Shown in pieces: positions 39,960 to 49,018 of a stretch of DNA of 64,000 nucleotides. The stretch is from Betaproteobacteria bacterium. GTDB taxonomy: Bacteria > Bdellovibrionota_B > Oligoflexia > Silvanigrellales > Silvanigrellaceae. The notes beneath the pieces are model-generated. The model searched no databases. It had not been told where the DNA came from and saw nothing but the letters and a program-made list of their open reading frames with translations. Within the stretch, counting starts at the first letter, position 1, and every line of letters starts with the position of its first letter. A program made the translations under genes and the position numbers. The stretch spans positions 1-64,000 of the forward strand of contig VGHE01000009.1 of assembly GCA_016868315.1 (NCBI GenBank), read 5' to 3'.

Positions 39960-41225
39960 ATGAGTTCAACTCCCGCCCGACTGTCGCAAAACTCTCCCTT
40001 TGCTGGGTGGTTTGGGCAGATGCATGCCGCAGAAAATAACCGCAGCTTCGGCGGTGTAACTCTCCCGGCGGAGCTCATTTACCTCGACCACGCCGCAGCA
40101 ACTCCGGTCGACAAGCGCGTGCTTGAGACCATGTTGCCCTGGGTGACAAATATTTACGGGAACCCAGCCAATCGCCTTCATCCCATGGGAGAATTGGCAG
40201 AGCATGGCTTGGCTCAGGCAAGACTCGATGTTGCCGCATGTGTCGGCGTGGAATTCGATGAAGTCACATTCTGCTCGAGCGCCACAGAGGCAAACAACTT
40301 ATTGTTACGAGGATTGATTCAACACCCGCTTCGGAAGCGAAACAAAATCCTCATTTCCGCCTCCGAACATTCTTCCATCCGCACAACGGCAGAGGCGCTT
40401 GCAGGAGCAGGTGTAAGCATTGAAGTCCTTGAAGTTGACGCTCAAGGGCAAATCAATCTTCTGGAAGCGGAGCAAGTTATTGATGAGAACACGCTCGCTG
40501 TTTGCGTGATGGATGTAAACAACGAAACAGGAATCATACAAAAGTCACTTCCTGCTGTTGCTCAAATGGCACACTCAAAAGGGGCGCTTGTACACGTAGA
40601 TGCCGTGCAAGGTTTTGCGCGGGGCAACTTTCATTCAACAACAACCCCCTTTGACACAGCGACACTGTCGGGTGCCAAGATCTATTCCGGCCGTGGTGCC
40701 GCTGCGCTGATTGTTCGCAAGCGTCATCCCCGTATTCGCCTTGCACCGCAGCTTACAGGAGGCGGACATGAGGCTGGTTTGCGATCAGGAACTCCCAATC
40801 TTGCCGCCGTTGCCGGCCTCGCTGCGGGAATGAAACTGCAGTTACAGGAGCGCAACGAACGACTCCATTACCTCTCCCATCTGCAGTCGATTTTTTGTTC
40901 TGCATTGTATGGACAAATCGATGCTAATATTGCCGGTCAAAACAGCGCACGCGTTCCGGGAATACTGATGCTCACAATCCCGCGTGTGAATGCCATGAAG
41001 TTGATTGAGAACGCTCGCATACTCTGCGTCAGTTCAGGGAGTGCCTGCAAAACACTCCAGGCCACCACAAGCCATGTGCTCCAGGCTATGGGCTTCGAGG
41101 AAGAAGAAGCACTTTCGAGCTTCAGGGTGTCGCTGGGTCTGAGCAACACTGAAGCAGAAATGAAGAAAGCGGCCGATCTGATTGCAGCAACTGCGCTCGA
41201 CCTGCGTCGCACTTCCGCAGTCTAA
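39960..41225 (+). CDS. cysteine desulfurase, NifS/IscS family
   Basis: PLP enzyme taking sulfur from cysteine as an enzyme persulfide for Fe-S clusters or tRNA thiolation. The 421-residue chain has IYLDHAAATPVD (~41), SSATEANNLLLRG, SEHSSIRTT (PLP-stacking His), NNETGIIQ, HVDAVQGF, the PLP lysine in SGAKIYSGRG and the active cysteine in SSGSACKTLQA (group I type). An N-terminal ~35-residue extension precedes the core. GGAG lies 9 nt upstream of ATG 39960; the track start at 39906 is inside the terminator. No iscU, iscA or mnmA lies beside it, so its sulfur acceptor is open. Confidence 0.92.
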   Translation: MSSTPARLSQNSPFAGWFGQMHAAENNRSFGGVTLPAELIYLDHAAATPVDKRVLETMLPWVTNIYGNPANRLHPMGELAEHGLAQARLDVAACVGVEFDEVTFCSSATEANNLLLRGLIQHPLRKRNKILISASEHSSIRTTAEALAGAGVSIEVLEVDAQGQINLLEAEQVIDENTLAVCVMDVNNETGIIQKSLPAVAQMAHSKGALVHVDAVQGFARGNFHSTTTPFDTATLSGAKIYSGRGAAALIVRKRHPRIRLAPQLTGGGHEAGLRSGTPNLAAVAGLAAGMKLQLQERNERLHYLSHLQSIFCSALYGQIDANIAGQNSARVPGILMLTIPRVNAMKLIENARILCVSSGSACKTLQATTSHVLQAMGFEEEEALSSFRVSLGLSNTEAEMKKAADLIAATALDLRRTSAV

Positions 41226-41354
41226 GCGCGGCGAAAAACTGACTCACAACATCTCCCCCTTCCCGATGAACGATGTATCCGCCCCGCGCGCGTGATACAA
41301 TTGCTCTGAAATTGTCTGCGCCTTTGCCATAGAAAACATCTCGAAGGGTGAACA

Positions 41355-42707
41355 ATGTACGATCTTGAGGTTCTCATTGTTGGTGGTGGCTGTCATGGCG
41401 TCGGACTCCTGCATGACCTGGCCTCGCGGAGAATTCCCAACGTCCATCTCGTCGAGGAAAAAACTCTCTCGAGCGGAACATCAAGCCGCTCAACAAAGCT
41501 AGTGCATGGTGGCCTGCGCTATCTTGAGCACCTCAAACAATGGCCCCTTGTATCGGAAGCCCTCTCGGAAAGAGCCATTCTTCTCAGAATTCTCAAAGGG
41601 CTCGTGCAGCCTCTGCCTTTTGTTTTGCCCGCCTTCAAAGGCGACAGGCCTGCCTGGATGTTACAGGCAGGGCTCTTCATCTACGACAGCCTTGCAGGAG
41701 ACGGTGGGCTACCACGCTCGCGCCGTCTTTCGACCGAAGAAATCTTCGAAGCTGCACCCTATCTCAACCGACAGAGAATTCTCGGACAAACAAGCGCGGC
41801 GTTTCTTTATTATGATGCTCAGATGCTCGACGATGTTATCGTTCGGGTGGCAGCTGAAGCTGCAGTCAAACTTGGCGCGAGCTATGAGGAAAACGCATCA
41901 GTTGTTGGCGTTGAGCCGCTGCATCAGCACGATGGATTCAAGGTCAGAATCAAATCCGCGCAAGGAGAACGAGTGATCACGGCACGCACTGTCGTGAATG
42001 CGGCAGGTGCATGGAATAACGCAAATCTCATTCGCTGGGGAATTACACCAAAAATCCGATGTCTTCTGAATCAGGGAAGCCATCTTATTTTTAAGAACAG
42101 CGCTGTTCCCCAGATACAACCCGAAGACGCTGCCGCTTCACTTTTGCAAAACAAAGACGGACGAGTCGTCTTCTTCATCCCCTGGAATGGAGAATGGCTG
42201 CTGGGCACAACTGAATCTCTTCTGCCTGCTCAAGCCCCTCGTGGACTCAAGCCCTCTGCGGAGGAGATCTCCTATTTGCTCGACGCGGCACGCCTGAACC
42301 TCGACATTGACGCAAGTGAACAAAATATCAAAGAAACCTTCGCAGGTGTGCGCACCATGCCTATCAACGACAAATCCAAATCCTTTTCAATCGCAACCCT
42401 CAAGTCAGAATGGTCTGAGAACCCGTTCGCTTCTCCCGCCTACATGCAGAGCACCGAGGGTTTAAACATCTCTGCACTTTCACGCGAAACAATTATTGAT
42501 GAAACCCGCCCCGGTCTGTTCTCCATTTACGGCGGAAAATACACAACCTATAGAGCCGAATGCGAGAAGCTCGGATCGCAGTTAACACGATTGCTCAAGC
42601 GGGGTGGACAATCAACAACCCGCACCTCAGACGCCTGGTTCCTTGCCGAGCTGCTTGAAGAGATGCCCGACATCTTTACCTCATCGCCATCGACGCGAGC
42701 GATTTGA
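41355..42707 (+). CDS. FAD-dependent glycerol-3-phosphate dehydrogenase-like protein
   Basis: The 450-residue flavoprotein has the dinucleotide-binding motif VLIVGGGCHGVGLLHDLA (~6-23), SSGTSSRSTKLVHGGLRYLE (~40-59), YYDAQMLDD, VNAAGAW, and a late YGGKYTTYRAECE. These are GlpD features; GlpD oxidises glycerol 3-phosphate to dihydroxyacetone phosphate and feeds quinone. The protein is ~50 residues shorter than E. coli GlpD (501), lacking most of the C-terminal helical domain. AAGGGTG lies before the ATG. The permease gene begins at the base after its stop, so they are cotranscribed. Confidence 0.85.
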   Translation: MYDLEVLIVGGGCHGVGLLHDLASRRIPNVHLVEEKTLSSGTSSRSTKLVHGGLRYLEHLKQWPLVSEALSERAILLRILKGLVQPLPFVLPAFKGDRPAWMLQAGLFIYDSLAGDGGLPRSRRLSTEEIFEAAPYLNRQRILGQTSAAFLYYDAQMLDDVIVRVAAEAAVKLGASYEENASVVGVEPLHQHDGFKVRIKSAQGERVITARTVVNAAGAWNNANLIRWGITPKIRCLLNQGSHLIFKNSAVPQIQPEDAAASLLQNKDGRVVFFIPWNGEWLLGTTESLLPAQAPRGLKPSAEEISYLLDAARLNLDIDASEQNIKETFAGVRTMPINDKSKSFSIATLKSEWSENPFASPAYMQSTEGLNISALSRETIIDETRPGLFSIYGGKYTTYRAECEKLGSQLTRLLKRGGQSTTRTSDAWFLAELLEEMPDIFTSSPSTRAI

Positions 42708-43625
42708 ATGATACCTACATCTGAAAAAAACAGCGGGGCTGTTTATGCGATTGCAGCATATTCAGCGTGGGGGTTTGTTCCACTGTTTTGGGCACAGCTG
42801 CGCATGTTTTCTCCGGTTCAGATTCTTGCGCATCGAATACTTTGGTCGCTTCTCTTTTTTGTCTTTATATTTATTCTCAGAAACAATCTAAAATCCTGGA
42901 TCACCGAGCTAAGAAATGGAACAACACTGAAGCGCAGTCTGCCAAGCTCGCTTGCGATTGGTGTGAACTGGGGATTGTATATTTATGCAGTCAATTCCGG
43001 ACATGCCCTGGAGTCAAGTCTCGGATATTTTATTAACCCCATCTTCAACATTTTAATCGGCGCAGTTTTTTTCAAAGAGAAACTCAATCGTTTGCAGTGG
43101 ACTGCATTTGCCACGGCATTCACAGGAGTAGCCTGGCTGACGTTTGTTAACGGTCGTATACCCTGGGTGGCTTTGTCGCTGGCGGCCACCTTTAGTGCCT
43201 ACGGTGTGATACGCAAAAAAACATCCATAAAGGGCACCACCGGTACAGCAACCGAGAGCCTTATTCTGATTCCTCTCTCTTTAGTGATTTTGTCTTCGGG
43301 TGCACTTGCTCCCGTTTCAATCGGAAATCTATCTGATCCACTCATTCCTGCGCTCTTGTTGATTCTTGGAGGCGCAGTCACTGCCCTGCCTCTGGTATGG
43401 TTTTCGGAGGCTGCTCAACGCATGCCACTCAGCACGCTGGGCTTCTTCCAATACATTTCACCAACATTTCAGTTTCTGATTGCTGTGTTCGTTTTCAAAG
43501 AGGATTTCAACGCCAGTCTTTTCTCAGCGTTCCTGATCATATGGGTTGGTCTGGCAATTTTTATTTATGATTCGGCACGCAGCCATTTTCAGGGGCGGAT
43601 GGAACCTTCCAACGTTTCGACTTGA
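42708..43625 (+). CDS. RarD-type EamA permease
   Basis: The 305-residue protein has about ten hydrophobic segments, consistent with two EamA units of the drug/metabolite transporter superfamily. Family wording for RarD includes AIAAYSAWGFVPLFWAQL, HRILWSL, GVNWGLYIYAVNSGHALESSLGYFINP and FQYISPTFQFLIAVFVF. RarD substrates are not firmly known. It abuts the GlpD-like gene (TGA then ATG). The C-terminal 37 bp overlap the convergent gene. Confidence 0.88.
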   Translation: MIPTSEKNSGAVYAIAAYSAWGFVPLFWAQLRMFSPVQILAHRILWSLLFFVFIFILRNNLKSWITELRNGTTLKRSLPSSLAIGVNWGLYIYAVNSGHALESSLGYFINPIFNILIGAVFFKEKLNRLQWTAFATAFTGVAWLTFVNGRIPWVALSLAATFSAYGVIRKKTSIKGTTGTATESLILIPLSLVILSSGALAPVSIGNLSDPLIPALLLILGGAVTALPLVWFSEAAQRMPLSTLGFFQYISPTFQFLIAVFVFKEDFNASLFSAFLIIWVGLAIFIYDSARSHFQGRMEPSNVST

Positions 43626-44140
43626 TGCCGCAAAGCATCAATTTCCCGCGACAGTACGTTCAGTTCACGAAACGACTCAATTGTTTTCCACAGACTGCTG
43701 ACAGCGGCTGACACATTCATCTGCACCAAACGTGGATGCTCATTGGATGTAAAAAGAAATTGAACAGGCAGTGCGTTGTCGAAGAACTGGTCTATCCGTT
43801 CAAGCCACTGCACAGCCTGCAGATCCATAGACTGCGCGCCTGTGTTTTCACCCGAGTTTTGCACGAGCAAAAGGATACCCAAAAACTGGGGCAAGGGCAT
43901 GCGACGCTCAAGTTCACCCAAAAGCTTTTGCAATTCACGTTGCGCAGTTTTCAGTGACAACGGCAAAACCATCACCACCGGTGTGCCCATCCGATGCAAC
44001 GAGGCCAGTACGCTCATCCACTCTTCGTTTTCAATCATCCGCACGCCCGGCACATCGCGTACGGCATGTTCGATCAGATCTTGCTCGGCCAAAGGACGAG
44101 CTTCAAACTCTTCTGATCGCACCAAAACACACATGGACAT
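43589..44140 (-). CDS. hypothetical protein, 183 aa
   Basis: No family recognised. The predicted soluble protein has a conserved-looking central region (GTPVVMVLPLSLKTAQRELQ) and a C-terminal coiled-coil-like helix (REIDALRHQVETLEGS). GAGGGT lies 5 nt before ATG 44140; a second ATG two codons on is possible. It starts 12 bp after the GYF_2-like solenoid gene ends, so the two are probably one transcript. Its 3' end overlaps the RarD gene by 37 bp on the other strand. Confidence 0.65.
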   Translation of the reverse strand: MSMCVLVRSEEFEARPLAEQDLIEHAVRDVPGVRMIENEEWMSVLASLHRMGTPVVMVLPLSLKTAQRELQKLLGELERRMPLPQFLGILLLVQNSGENTGAQSMDLQAVQWLERIDQFFDNALPVQFLFTSNEHPRLVQMNVSAAVSSLWKTIESFRELNVLSREIDALRHQVETLEGSIRP

Positions 44141-44152
44141 CAGCGACCCTCT

Positions 44153-46018
44153 TCAACTTTCCCCGTCCCGGCTCTTTGCATAGTCAAGAACAAACCTGAT
44201 CGAAGGATTGTCACTGACCCCATACTTCTTCAGGTTAATGAACAACTCACCAATTTCTTTGCTCGCATTTTTGCTGCCACGGAGGAGAATTTCTTTCGAG
44301 GCATCAAGAACAAATCTTTCAACAATGAGCTCCAACTCTCCAGGTCTGGCCTGCTCCTGAAACTCACTCAACAGAGGAACAAACTCTCGCCAGTCACCCT
44401 GCATCTCAGCCCACCGGGCACGCGCGCAAAGAAGAGTGTCGCTCACACCCTTGCCACAAAGATTCGATTGATTTGTTGACTTTTTATTTCCGCGCAATTG
44501 TGCATCGAGCACACCGTTGAAATAAAGGGTCAGCAACCAATCGCCCGCTGCATTTTTCTTTCCCGACAAACGTGCAAGAGCAGGTGCCATTGTGGGATAG
44601 CTCTGACGAAAGCTTCGCAGTAAAGCTTCATCTGGAGCGCCGAGAGTCACATACTCGAGGCGCGCCTGAGCAGCATCCTCAAGTGCAGGTGCAACAGTTA
44701 ACTGAGGACTCAGTCTTAATCCCGAAAAACACTTTTCAAAATCACCACTGAGCTCGGGTAACTTCTGCTTATTGGCGCTGACCCGCTGGAGGAGAAAGAG
44801 AAGTGCTTCTGAGGCCGCCCCAGAGTCGATGAGCTGACAAAGAAAGCCCGACTTAGATTGCAATCCCAGTGCCTTTTCTAAAGTTCCACTCCACTGTGGC
44901 GTTTTTTTAGGCTGACGCTGTGAGTGTTGTGTGAGCTCGCGCATTGCCGCAACAATCTCACGATCAGTTGAAGTTAAACTCGAGAATATTTCGGGCAAGC
45001 GCTCAAGTGCAGCTGTCACGATTGCGTTTTTGGACGCAGCCTGCGGATATTCAAGGATTGTAATGAGTGATAAAACAGTTGCTCGTGCGAGAAGAAGTCC
45101 ATGCAGCATCCGCTCAGAAGGTTCTGAGCCTGGGATCACCCGAATCAAGCGTTCGAGAACAACACCCACCTCTTCCAAAGCTGCTGCGACGTGCTCTTCT
45201 TTCTTTTTGCCCTGTGCGCTCAGAATTTCCCGGCGAACCTGGACAACCCGCGAGAGCTCATAGGCCACCACAGCAAGGCCACGTTGCCTGGATTCGGGAG
45301 AGAGCAAGAGCAACAGCTGCTTCCACTCCGGAATCTTGTCGAGTTCGGCATGCGAGAGATGCACAAGTGCAAGTGAAGCTGTGAGCTCTGGCGACGGCAG
45401 ATGCCCTTCTGGATAAAGCGATCTATCCTTTTGAATTTTAATCAGTGATAGAGCGTGTCTCTTCGGATCGCGCAGTATCTTGGATTCAAGCACATCCTGA
45501 TAAGTGCGCAGCGCATCTGGCGTTGCACTCAACAGTTTCGCATGCAGCGCATTCGCTGCTCCGAGCAGGGGTTTTCCAGGCCGCAAACTTTTCAATCCAG
45601 CAACGAATATCGCAAATCCAATTAATCCCACACCAAAGAGTGCCAGCAGCTCACGCCATGCGCGTTGTAGAAATTTACCAGACTCCTTGCCAGAGCCATT
45701 CTCGAGTCGTGTGAGGTTGTCGCCCGGCTCAACCTTCGCCCCTTCAGCAGCACCTTTTTTATCCCCAGGCCAAAGTACGGGATGAGCCGATGGTGCGGGT
45801 GCTTGACGTGCAAGGATACCCTCGAGTTCACCCTCACCCGCAAAATCGGTGAACCACTCCATCACGAGAAGGGGAGAGTCGCCCTCGGGGGTAATCCATT
45901 GAACGGAATGTAAAATACCGGGGTTTTCTCTGAGATAACTGATCACTTCAGCTGTCTTAAACGGGCCGACAGCCTCGTTGTCCGTAACAATAAAATGTTT
46001 CAATTCAGACAATTGCAA
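44153..46018 (-). CDS. GYF_2-like domain membrane protein with helical solenoid C-terminus
   Basis: About 620 residues. The N-terminus (FIVTDNEAVGPFKTAEVISYL...VQWITPEGDSPLLVMEW) resembles the GYF_2/DUF4339 domain, a small peptide-binding fold of bacterial membrane proteins. A Pro/Gly linker and one membrane helix (LALFGVGLIGFAIFVAGL, ~125-145) follow. The remaining ~470 residues are amphipathic helices with a TPR-like or other solenoid pattern, probably periplasmic. No ATG is near the start; TTG 46018 has GGAG 6 nt upstream, and the track TTG 46030 lacks a site. It recalls the layout of the 974-residue protein at 31880, but I cannot show homology. Confidence 0.7.
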   Translation of the reverse strand: MQLSELKHFIVTDNEAVGPFKTAEVISYLRENPGILHSVQWITPEGDSPLLVMEWFTDFAGEGELEGILARQAPAPSAHPVLWPGDKKGAAEGAKVEPGDNLTRLENGSGKESGKFLQRAWRELLALFGVGLIGFAIFVAGLKSLRPGKPLLGAANALHAKLLSATPDALRTYQDVLESKILRDPKRHALSLIKIQKDRSLYPEGHLPSPELTASLALVHLSHAELDKIPEWKQLLLLLSPESRQRGLAVVAYELSRVVQVRREILSAQGKKKEEHVAAALEEVGVVLERLIRVIPGSEPSERMLHGLLLARATVLSLITILEYPQAASKNAIVTAALERLPEIFSSLTSTDREIVAAMRELTQHSQRQPKKTPQWSGTLEKALGLQSKSGFLCQLIDSGAASEALLFLLQRVSANKQKLPELSGDFEKCFSGLRLSPQLTVAPALEDAAQARLEYVTLGAPDEALLRSFRQSYPTMAPALARLSGKKNAAGDWLLTLYFNGVLDAQLRGNKKSTNQSNLCGKGVSDTLLCARARWAEMQGDWREFVPLLSEFQEQARPGELELIVERFVLDASKEILLRGSKNASKEIGELFINLKKYGVSDNPSIRFVLDYAKSRDGES

Positions 46019-46164
46019 AAACAGCTCCAAACGCCAACAAGGCTTCCCGACATTTTGGCCTGCCTCCTAGAAAGGCACAACGTCGAAAATGGCACAGACC
46101 ACTAGGGAAAGATTGCACGATGCGGTAAAATCGCGTCGCGGATATGTTTTTGTGGGGGAATGCC

Positions 46165-47442
46165 ATGTCGAACCCATCAAGCCCAAAATCGAAGCGCGAA
46201 CTGTTGCCACCAAACCTTGTTGCCTTTCTTGCCGGTATCGTATTGGCATTGGCTATCGGGATGATCTTCCGCAAATGGATTGACCGCATGGATTCACAAG
46301 CGACAGCCATGCGCGCTCTGAATCCTGAATCCAACACGGACCCGGGCAAAGGCGCAGATCTTATGCGCTTGAATAATAAATCAGCCCTCCCCTCCGCTTC
46401 TGTCGATGCTACCCAAACGCAAACAGCAAACAAAAAAGAATCTGTGGCTCCTGTGGCCGCTTCGGAACCACTGAAGCCAGAATCCGCTGCCGTGCTTTTT
46501 CAAGAAGAGACAATCACAGAAAATGCCGCTGGTGAGGTCGACTACACAACGTGGCGCCGACAGTTCAGAAGCTTTGAGGAGCTTTTGATGGAACGTGGCA
46601 CGAAAAATCTGAGCGTCACAATGACCCCCCGCTATCGTCACCAAGCGAAGGGGCTGGCAATCACCCGTGGCCAGTTCTTGGATGTTGTCTCGAAAAAAGT
46701 TCCTGCGAATCTTCCCACGCGTCCTGCGAATGTTGGAATGGTTCTGCACGCTCTTTCACCGGTTGACTTCGAGCTTCAGCAGTTTACGCGTTCTGCCCGC
46801 GATTCTATTGCCCAAATCGAGCCGCTCTGCCGCCCAGGCGCGTCGCAGTTAAAACTTGAAGGCGTTGAGAGACTCACAGTACTAATCAGCAACACGCCTC
46901 AGTATTACAAGTGCCTCAATGACTTCTTCGATAAAAATCCGGAATTCATCAACATCCAGGAACTCACCTTCGTTGGATTTACCCGCGGCTCGACTTTCTT
47001 TGCGAGTTTGTCTGCTCAGAAGAAACTCATTTCGTTGCAAATGTGGAACCCCGACTGGCTCCTAGACAACACCGTTGGGCTCGAGGAAACCGGAAGCGAG
47101 CAGCCAAGAGCGTGCCGCGCGCTGCGTCTCGCGAACGTCACTCGCGCACTGGGGCAACCTTCCGACGTCAGAATGCAAATCCCCGCATCGTTCCGGCCAC
47201 TCGTTGGTTCATACAGCGATCCTGTGAATCCTACTCCGCCAAAGCCCTTTGTGATCGGCAATTTCGCACTCGTTCCTTCACACATGCCAAGAGGCACCCT
47301 CGTTGCCACTGCATTCACGAGTCCCGGTCAAGAGCGAACCAAAAGTGCAACAGTAAAGCCACCGGGAGTCGGCAAGACCAAAGCGCTTGTGCTCGCAACA
47401 CAAGGGAAGAAACTCCAGTTCATGAGCGTGAGCAGAGAATGA
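46165..47442 (+). CDS. membrane-anchored protein of unknown function, 425 aa
   Basis: A single N-terminal membrane helix (LVAFLAGIVLALAIGMIF, ~17-34) anchors a probably periplasmic protein. Residues ~55-115 are low complexity; the rest (~130-425) is globular, with two cysteines ~55 apart (EPLCRPG, YKCLND) and a C-terminal beta-rich part. No known domain was recognised. ATG 46165 has GGGGGAA upstream; the track start at 46144 is seven codons earlier. It is followed after 7 bp by a polytopic membrane protein, so the pair is an operon. Confidence 0.7.
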   Translation: MSNPSSPKSKRELLPPNLVAFLAGIVLALAIGMIFRKWIDRMDSQATAMRALNPESNTDPGKGADLMRLNNKSALPSASVDATQTQTANKKESVAPVAASEPLKPESAAVLFQEETITENAAGEVDYTTWRRQFRSFEELLMERGTKNLSVTMTPRYRHQAKGLAITRGQFLDVVSKKVPANLPTRPANVGMVLHALSPVDFELQQFTRSARDSIAQIEPLCRPGASQLKLEGVERLTVLISNTPQYYKCLNDFFDKNPEFINIQELTFVGFTRGSTFFASLSAQKKLISLQMWNPDWLLDNTVGLEETGSEQPRACRALRLANVTRALGQPSDVRMQIPASFRPLVGSYSDPVNPTPPKPFVIGNFALVPSHMPRGTLVATAFTSPGQERTKSATVKPPGVGKTKALVLATQGKKLQFMSVSRE

Positions 47443-47449
47443 AACGCGC

Positions 47450-49018
47450 ATGAGCACAGCCGTCTACCGTCGCAACGATGAAGAAAATCACGATACAGCG
47501 TCTTGGCTAACACGCCTTGCTCTCTTGTATCTCGGAGCTCCTGTTTTTCTCTTCATAACACACTGGCTAAATCTGGGAGCTGCGCTTTTCTTCTCCGGTA
47601 TATTGTTGCTTGGTGTGTGGCAGGTCTGGAATTTTCACGCGCGCCCAACTGCTCTCTCGCTCTCACAGCTCATTTCGCAATGCGCCGAGAAACATGCCGT
47701 CGTGTTCACTGTGTTTCTGGTGTGGATGGCTCTCTCCGGAGTCGGTGGCATTGGACACCAGAACACCGACTACGCCGCAAGCAACGCTCTGCTCAAAGAT
47801 CTCATCGACAACCCATGGCCTCTGCAACTGCGAGACAACGTGCCGCTCGTCTACTACGTTTGCTACTACCTGCCTGCAGCTCTCATTGGCAAATGGCTTG
47901 GTTGGAACGCAGCATGGGTGTTCATCTTCGTTTGGAGCTATTTCGGCCTCATGCTTCTCTGGAGCGTGCTGTCTGTGGCACTCGGACTCGAGAGTCTACC
48001 GCGCGTGCGCAAATTGTGCGCAGCGTTGATATTCGTCTTCCTCGGAGGATGGGACGTCGTTGGAGCGCTTCTCAATTATCCGATCGACGTTCTTATTCCG
48101 GGAACCCACATTGAATGGTGGGCAAAGATCGGCCAGTTTTCGAGCCACACCACCTTACTTTTTTGGGTACCCCAGCATGTGCTTGCGCCTTGGCTTGCGA
48201 CCGCGTTTTTATTGCTCGCTTTGAAGCGACAACTCGGAATCGAATCTATTCTTCTGATCGCAGCTTTCTCGTTTCTATGGAGTCCGATGGCAAGCCTAGG
48301 GCTGCTGCCTTTTCTTGCTGTGCTGTTCGGCTTTATTTTCGAGAATAATCGCAGCACTGCGTTCATAAACAGCACAAACTTTTTTGTTGCACCGGCGTTT
48401 GCATTGCTGGGACTACTTTACTACGGCTCAAATGCTTTCCGCTTTGCCACTGGATGGCAGTGGGGAGAACAAGATTTTCTCCGCAATTACAGTCTCATCT
48501 TTTTGCTTGAACTCATTCCCTTGGCTGCTCCGTTTTTGTTTCAGCACCTGAAGCAAAAGGTCTTTCTCAACGAAATCTCCCTGCCACCGCCCCTGCTCCT
48601 CAGCTCAGCTGAAAAAGCTTTCGGCTGGGCTGCCATTATAACCTTGTGCATCTTACCTTTTTACCGCGTCGGTCTCATGAATGACCTCTGCATGCGCGCC
48701 TCGGTGCCAGCCATCCTCATTTTGGGAAGTTATTCTCTGCGGGTACTCAGAACAGAGTTTACCTTCCAAACCCTGCAGCGCAGTGCCGTGGCAGTTTGTT
48801 TGTTGATTGGAGCAGGCTCGGCAGCAAGCGAAATTCACCGGTCGCTGAGTCTCTACAGTGCCCGCATTCCGCCACGCGATGCTGTCTCGTCGCTGCTCAA
48901 CACTCCGAAAAACTCTGTTATTGAACAACGTGCTGGCGACCCAGCTGCGTTTTTCTGGCATTGGCTCGGGCCTATCCGGTCGACCCCAAACAGAAACTCA
49001 ACTAACCAATCAAATTGA
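47450..49018 (+). CDS. polytopic inner-membrane protein, possible GT-C-type glycosyltransferase
   Basis: The 522-residue protein has about 11-12 hydrophobic segments and a soluble loop after the second or third that reads NTDYAASNALLKDLIDNPWPLQL, where the NTDY and the following short aspartate stretch recall the first-loop acidic motif of GT-C glycosyltransferases. This is suggestive only. GT-C enzymes transfer sugars from polyprenyl-phosphate carriers. It follows the anchored protein at 46165 by 7 bp, and its last 9 bp overlap plsB on the opposite strand. Alternative: uncharacterised polytopic membrane protein. Confidence 0.7.
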   Translation: MSTAVYRRNDEENHDTASWLTRLALLYLGAPVFLFITHWLNLGAALFFSGILLLGVWQVWNFHARPTALSLSQLISQCAEKHAVVFTVFLVWMALSGVGGIGHQNTDYAASNALLKDLIDNPWPLQLRDNVPLVYYVCYYLPAALIGKWLGWNAAWVFIFVWSYFGLMLLWSVLSVALGLESLPRVRKLCAALIFVFLGGWDVVGALLNYPIDVLIPGTHIEWWAKIGQFSSHTTLLFWVPQHVLAPWLATAFLLLALKRQLGIESILLIAAFSFLWSPMASLGLLPFLAVLFGFIFENNRSTAFINSTNFFVAPAFALLGLLYYGSNAFRFATGWQWGEQDFLRNYSLIFLLELIPLAAPFLFQHLKQKVFLNEISLPPPLLLSSAEKAFGWAAIITLCILPFYRVGLMNDLCMRASVPAILILGSYSLRVLRTEFTFQTLQRSAVAVCLLIGAGSAASEIHRSLSLYSARIPPRDAVSSLLNTPKNSVIEQRAGDPAAFFWHWLGPIRSTPNRNSTNQSN

